Assembly: GCF_002443255.2 (NCBI RefSeq) | Contig: NW_019211458.1 | Coordinates: forward strand, 33,474,096-33,538,095 | Length of the DNA stretch: 64,000 bases | DNA from: Varroa destructor | Taxonomy: Eukaryota > Arthropoda > Arachnida > Mesostigmata > Varroidae | Direction: 5' to 3' | Shown here: piece by piece, positions 59,401-64,000 of the stretch | Layout of the letters: each line of letters opens with the position of its first letter | Numbering within the stretch: position 1 is the first letter of the stretch | Made by a program: the position numbers and the translations under genes | Notes under the pieces: model-generated | What the model saw: the letters and a program-made list of their open reading frames with translations, nothing else | Told to the model about the DNA's origin: nothing | Databases searched by the model: none

Positions 59401-62400
59401 TTGTAGCAATAATTTCACACTGTTATCAATACATCATTAGCGCGCCCGACAGTTGTCGAAATAAGCGATTATAAATAAACGCAAATAGTAAATAAAACTC
59501 AGCATTTGTGTGGAAACGATTCCCGAAATATACTTACAGAATACAGCGTACCTAAATAGACCATAAACCACTCCTGACCATAATTGGTCAGAAACCACGT
59601 GTCTGACTCTAGCAAGGTTAGGACACCCATTTTGTGGTGCGGGATAAATAAAGTGCTAGCGAGCACTGGCAACGCGGGTGCTTTGTCGCCTCATATATCT
59701 AAGAAAAAGGAGTGATCGAGAAAAATTCAAATATTCCATTTCCTGAAACAACGTATCGTCTACCGACATTATCACAAGCCACACGACACGGAGCAAAGTG
59801 ACTCCTCCGAAGATGGTTAGATACATAGGAAACAAAAAATGGCTACAAATACAGACGACGACGACGATACTTTGTTTCGACAGTCGACGCAATTCTTTAT
59901 AAGTTTAGAGGATATGGGTCATATTAAATAACCGCATCGTGATACAAAAAAGAATTGGAAGAACCCGACATTGGAGGCTAGCTATTATGAAGTTCAAGTA
60001 AATAGTGCATCATGCATTGGTCAGGTATAGATTATAGTATTGAACACATGGTTCGACCATGTCCCAACCGTAAGAGCGAGATTCAGTTGTAAAACTAACC
60101 ACCTCAAGAGTACCAGTGGAAAAATGACCCATCGCTGGCAGAACATCTGACCGAGAATGTCGTAATTATGCGCGGGCCTTATAGGAAGCAAAAAAATATC
60201 TCTAGTGGTTTTTAGATAATTTTTTTCGCCTTTTCGATGTGTGATCGAAAATCTGGGTTTCGAAACTAGTTTGCACAGTTGCCCAAATAGAATCACCGCA
60301 ATACGCTTATTAGCAACGATAGATCACTGCACATATGCTTACACAGAATTGTTTACGATGAACTATTCGAATCGCTCTGTACCACACCCTATCAAACGGA
60401 TACGCCGAATTACTTGTCAACATATTTAACAGAAACAATGAAGAATTGCGATGAGCGGAAGATCAGTACGAGGGTCACAATCCTCTACTGATTCTGTTTT
60501 GACGTCGTACCGAGCCTCCTGAACCCCACGGGTACGAGTCCAGCTGAAACGTCTATTGGACAAAAAAGACCTTAAATCTTTTATTGTCCGGAGAGAAAGA
60601 CCAAAAACTGACTGAAAAGAATACTTCCACTACCAAATCCCACGTGAAGCGATCGATAGAAGTTTTATAATGGCGGAAATGTACAAGCAAAACTTTTCGT
60701 TGTCCAAAGCATCTAAACTAGATACCAGGTATAATTCACAGGAAATTGGGAAACGTAACATTCAGGGTAACAGTGCACGGACAAATTTGGAATGGTTACC
60801 CTAAACAACTGAGGTGGAAAAATAAACCCTTCGTAAATAACAAAGTCTGTTTACGCTCGGGTTCAAACCCAGACCACCCACCATGTGCCCCTAACAACAA
60901 CATGCAAACAAAATAAAGCTATCACGAGTACGAGTAATACCTACTGAATAAAAAAACTACCTCTTTACGAATTATTTGGGACAAATCTCTTTCAATGTCA
61001 AGAACGCACGGCATAAGGAAAGCTCTGGTAAAATTGATCAGGACGCGAAAAAAATAGCTAAATAATATATAGAAAGCAAACGTTGATATTCCTTCCAGTC
61101 AAGTCTATCAAACTGTCAATTGGTCAGATTATTCAGAATTATCATATAGCTTGAACATAACACAATCCTTGTAGCTCCTATTTGTGTTAGCACTTCATTC
61201 CATGATGTATCGTTTCTAGATAAATCGACGATAACTGTTAGGCTTTTCATAGAAACACAATACATCTGTTTCCGTTATTACGATATTAGTAATATACAGG
61301 TATCTTATGAAATACGTCTGAGGCTTCTCGCCTTCTGCGTTTGAAAATAATAGAAGCGATTTGATCTTTCAAGCACGACATGAAGCGTGTCTACGCCCGA
61401 TCTTTAATCTTGACTGTCTCATGTGTCCCTAAGTTTAACAGAAAAGCACGCTACCACGCAAATCACAAGGACTTCTTTTTAATCTATATGAATATTTCTA
61501 AATAAATAACAATATCCGTCACGCCTACATATCTAAATGTATATATTCCACAGTAAGAGCAGTGTCGTCTGGGCGATCGTGTGGTTTTTTAGATCGTATA
61601 CTGACGCGCAATTCTCATAAGTCAGAAAACAGAAGGGGATCATGAAATACGCTTCGCTTCTCAGTAAAAAAAATTATAATTTCGAATAAATGAGGAGCTT
61701 ATAGGACTACAATATAGTAATATAGGACAACAAAACGTAGGTCTATATGACGTTCTATGTACAGAACGTATTAACCAATTGTGCTGTTGTTGTTGTTTCA
61801 GTATTTCTGTCAACCACTGAATGCAAATCGTTAGAATCACCCGTTGATACCGGTTCCATTGTAGCCTGCGTTATGCGTTTTCGGCAGTTGTTTTTCGAAA
61901 TATCACGTTAACGTTTTAGCGCCTGCAGCTCTGTTTGTACAATTCGGACTCTGTACAATTTGGACGGTTTCTATGAAACCAATCTGGCAATAGCGGGAAC
62001 ATACAGGATGGGTGTCTCTGTCAATTTATTTCCTAACAGTCGTACATATGTAATAGGCCAGAGGCGCATTAAGACCATTATAAAGAAAAACGACTCACAA
62101 ATCAAGCTCAATTTTCGATAACTGTTTTATTAAAATCGCTGTGTACTGTTAAACCAATGTCCCAGTGCTAGGGAGAGTGAACCAGATTTCCACGCCGTTA
62201 AATACAATATTCGATAGCAACTCTGAAATATAATGAAGATCCATATTGGATACAAAGAGTTAGCCGTGGAACCTTTCCGGCGACCACGTTTCGGAAATTC
62301 ATTTTAAAAAAAAAAAATACGTAAAATGAATGTACGTTTGATCCGTGAACGAGCCTATGTCGCAGTTTATATATCAGCTACAACTTCTATACAAATAACA

Positions 62401-64000
62401 ATTGAATCAAGAAGGTTTCGCGAAGTTACACTCTAGCTCTGTATGTAGAATCATTCTACAACTGCAACCCAACTGCACCTTGGGTCAAAATGTGTCCATT
62501 GTAAATACTATGTTATGCTGCATAATAGATATACGTAAGTTATATTTATTTATCGATGGTGGTAATAATTATTATACTAATACGAACAGCGATCGTAGTC
62601 ATAATACATACTTAGAGAAAGGGAATTGTTTACACACTTGGTTACAATGGAGTTTGCCATTGGCAGACGATTCGGAGTTGGTACAACTAACTGATCATGA
62701 CAACACCGACAAGTCAACATGACTGTCAAGTAAAAAGAACCATTTGGAAGGATTTTCTGGCCACATTCGGGTTGTCGCTAAATGTCTCGCCAACTGTCTG
62801 GATACATAGATATTGCACAAACAAATACTTAAAATGGTCTGCCTCGTCTAACTTTGATACGTCGAAAATAGAGGCCTCTGTTCTTGACACATGAACAATG
62901 TTAGAGACATCACAGCGGCCCTTCTTCTCACCGTAAATATGTGCTATTCACTTGATGGCTTTTTTGGCCATTTTCGTGTAAAATTTTACGTAATCAACGA
63001 CGTTGAACACGACACCGGTAGTTAAACGTTCGGTGATCTACGTACGTCGTCTTGGCAGACTCATAGAATAACAGAACCGTCCCGATCATATGGCTTCTGA
63101 CAGTTTTTTAATGGGTGTAGACTTTCTGGAGATCGAAAAATCACTCTATTTTAGACTGAAAAATTGAGTGATTTATAAGAATGGATTAGATGCTCTGTAT
63201 TTGACAATGTGATCATTATTTGGCTATGGTCAAAAAGGTAACTTTAAACCGGATGTACTGCTGCAAAGGCTACCCCCATGTAGGGAAAAGAAAGGGGTTG
63301 CACTAAGCTTGGTTTTACCTAGACAATTCCTCAGTGACATCTCCCCTAAATATCTGGAATCCCTACCTAATTTGTTGAATCGGCAGTAACGATGAAAAGC
63401 TTGCATTACAGGACTCCATAAATAGGCGCATTTCGTCTATATAGCACAAGCCACCATACATCCCTTCTATTAAAAAACCATTCCATCATGAGATTTCAAG
63501 GTGAAAACGGGGTAAGTAAGTTAGTAGCTTACTTTCAATGCTATAAAAAGCAAAAAAAAAACGCTTTAGCGTTCCAAGAAGAGAGTACATCATCAGTAAA
63601 CGGGCTCCTGACTCAAAGTGAATGAAAAACAACTCTTAGGGCCTAAAAAAATCAACTTAAATATTTTAATCTAGCTAGCTTTATGCCCTTTCAACTATAT
63701 CTAAAAATTATCCATACTTCTAGTGGTATTTCAGGAAGAAAAATAAAATGGCCGTATTCATGGGCTCATGATGCTTAATTAATCGATATAAGTCTTTAAA
63801 GCTGAGGTCCGTATGAAGCACTTGATCGTATAGAAAGCTAAAACTCTAGAAAACTTGAAAAATATATTAGCTGGAAAAATATGAGGCTTAAATTAAGATT
63901 GCTTGATTTTAATTTACTCACTCGGTTATCGATCGCACTAATTTTCATTATTTGATGCATATATATATATATATATATATATATGGACACGTAGATGACT
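56454..64000. other. 5' flank of the aGPCR; only weak coding candidates
   Basis: No homologue recognised. Short hydrophobic minus-strand frames at 59.5-60.3 kb and plus-strand frames at 57546-57734 and 62402-62722 are listed under findings or rejected. TA tracts lie at 58479 and 63958. Confidence 0.4.

Noticed and set aside
60855..60870. tRNA T-arm-like GGGTTCAAACCC
   Set aside because: No matching acceptor stem, D-arm or anticodon stem upstream.
62402..62722. 106-codon plus-strand frame
   Set aside because: First codon is not ATG, composition is Asn/Ile-rich, no domain and no splice support.

Overview
The window is eukaryotic. It has spliced genes with GT-AG introns, A+T-rich introns with many microsatellites, no operons and no bacterial-type signals. 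The two genes that can be read with confidence are an adhesion-family G-protein-coupled receptor on the minus strand and a mitochondrial carrier of the SLC25A34/35 type on the plus strand. Compact exons, introns ranging from about 70 nt to 11 kb and a mariner-like MITE suggest an invertebrate, probably an arthropod. A mite or other arachnid is my guess, but nothing in the sequence proves it.

The centre of the window (about 56.5 kb down to 24.0 kb, minus strand) is one large gene. I reconstructed nineteen exons by hand, and every splice junction keeps the reading frame. Joined, they encode 1031 residues: signal peptide, C-type-lectin-like domain (CTLD) 1, CTLD2, an acidic linker, a third CTLD-like module, a hormone-receptor (HormR) domain, a GAIN domain, the GPS autoproteolysis motif, and TM1 to most of TM7. 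I know of no insect or vertebrate adhesion GPCR with three CTLD-like modules ahead of HormR-GAIN-GPS-7TM, so this is the most interesting object here. The end of TM7 and the cytoplasmic tail are not settled. A short in-phase terminal exon lies at 24010-24084, and more distant minus-strand exons lie at 7.0-7.4 kb and 2.35-3.15 kb.

The 11.3-kb intron between the TM4-TM5 and TM5-TM7 exons contains a complete two-exon SLC25A35-like carrier gene on the opposite strand (31993-33156), with a polyadenylation signal downstream. The same intron may hold a second plus-strand gene near 28.2-29.2 kb.

The left part (1-24 kb) is mostly non-coding or unresolved. It has a GC-rich, trinucleotide-rich stretch at about 7-13.5 kb and a minus-strand 3' gene end at 2.35-3.15 kb. 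That gene is either the receptor's tail or a separate gene. The right part (56.5-64 kb) is the receptor's 5' flank and has only weak coding candidates. Repeats are modest: a 112-bp MITE with perfect 11-bp terminal inverted repeats, a related fragment, two diverged dispersed short repeats, and TA, GGCT and poly-A tracts.
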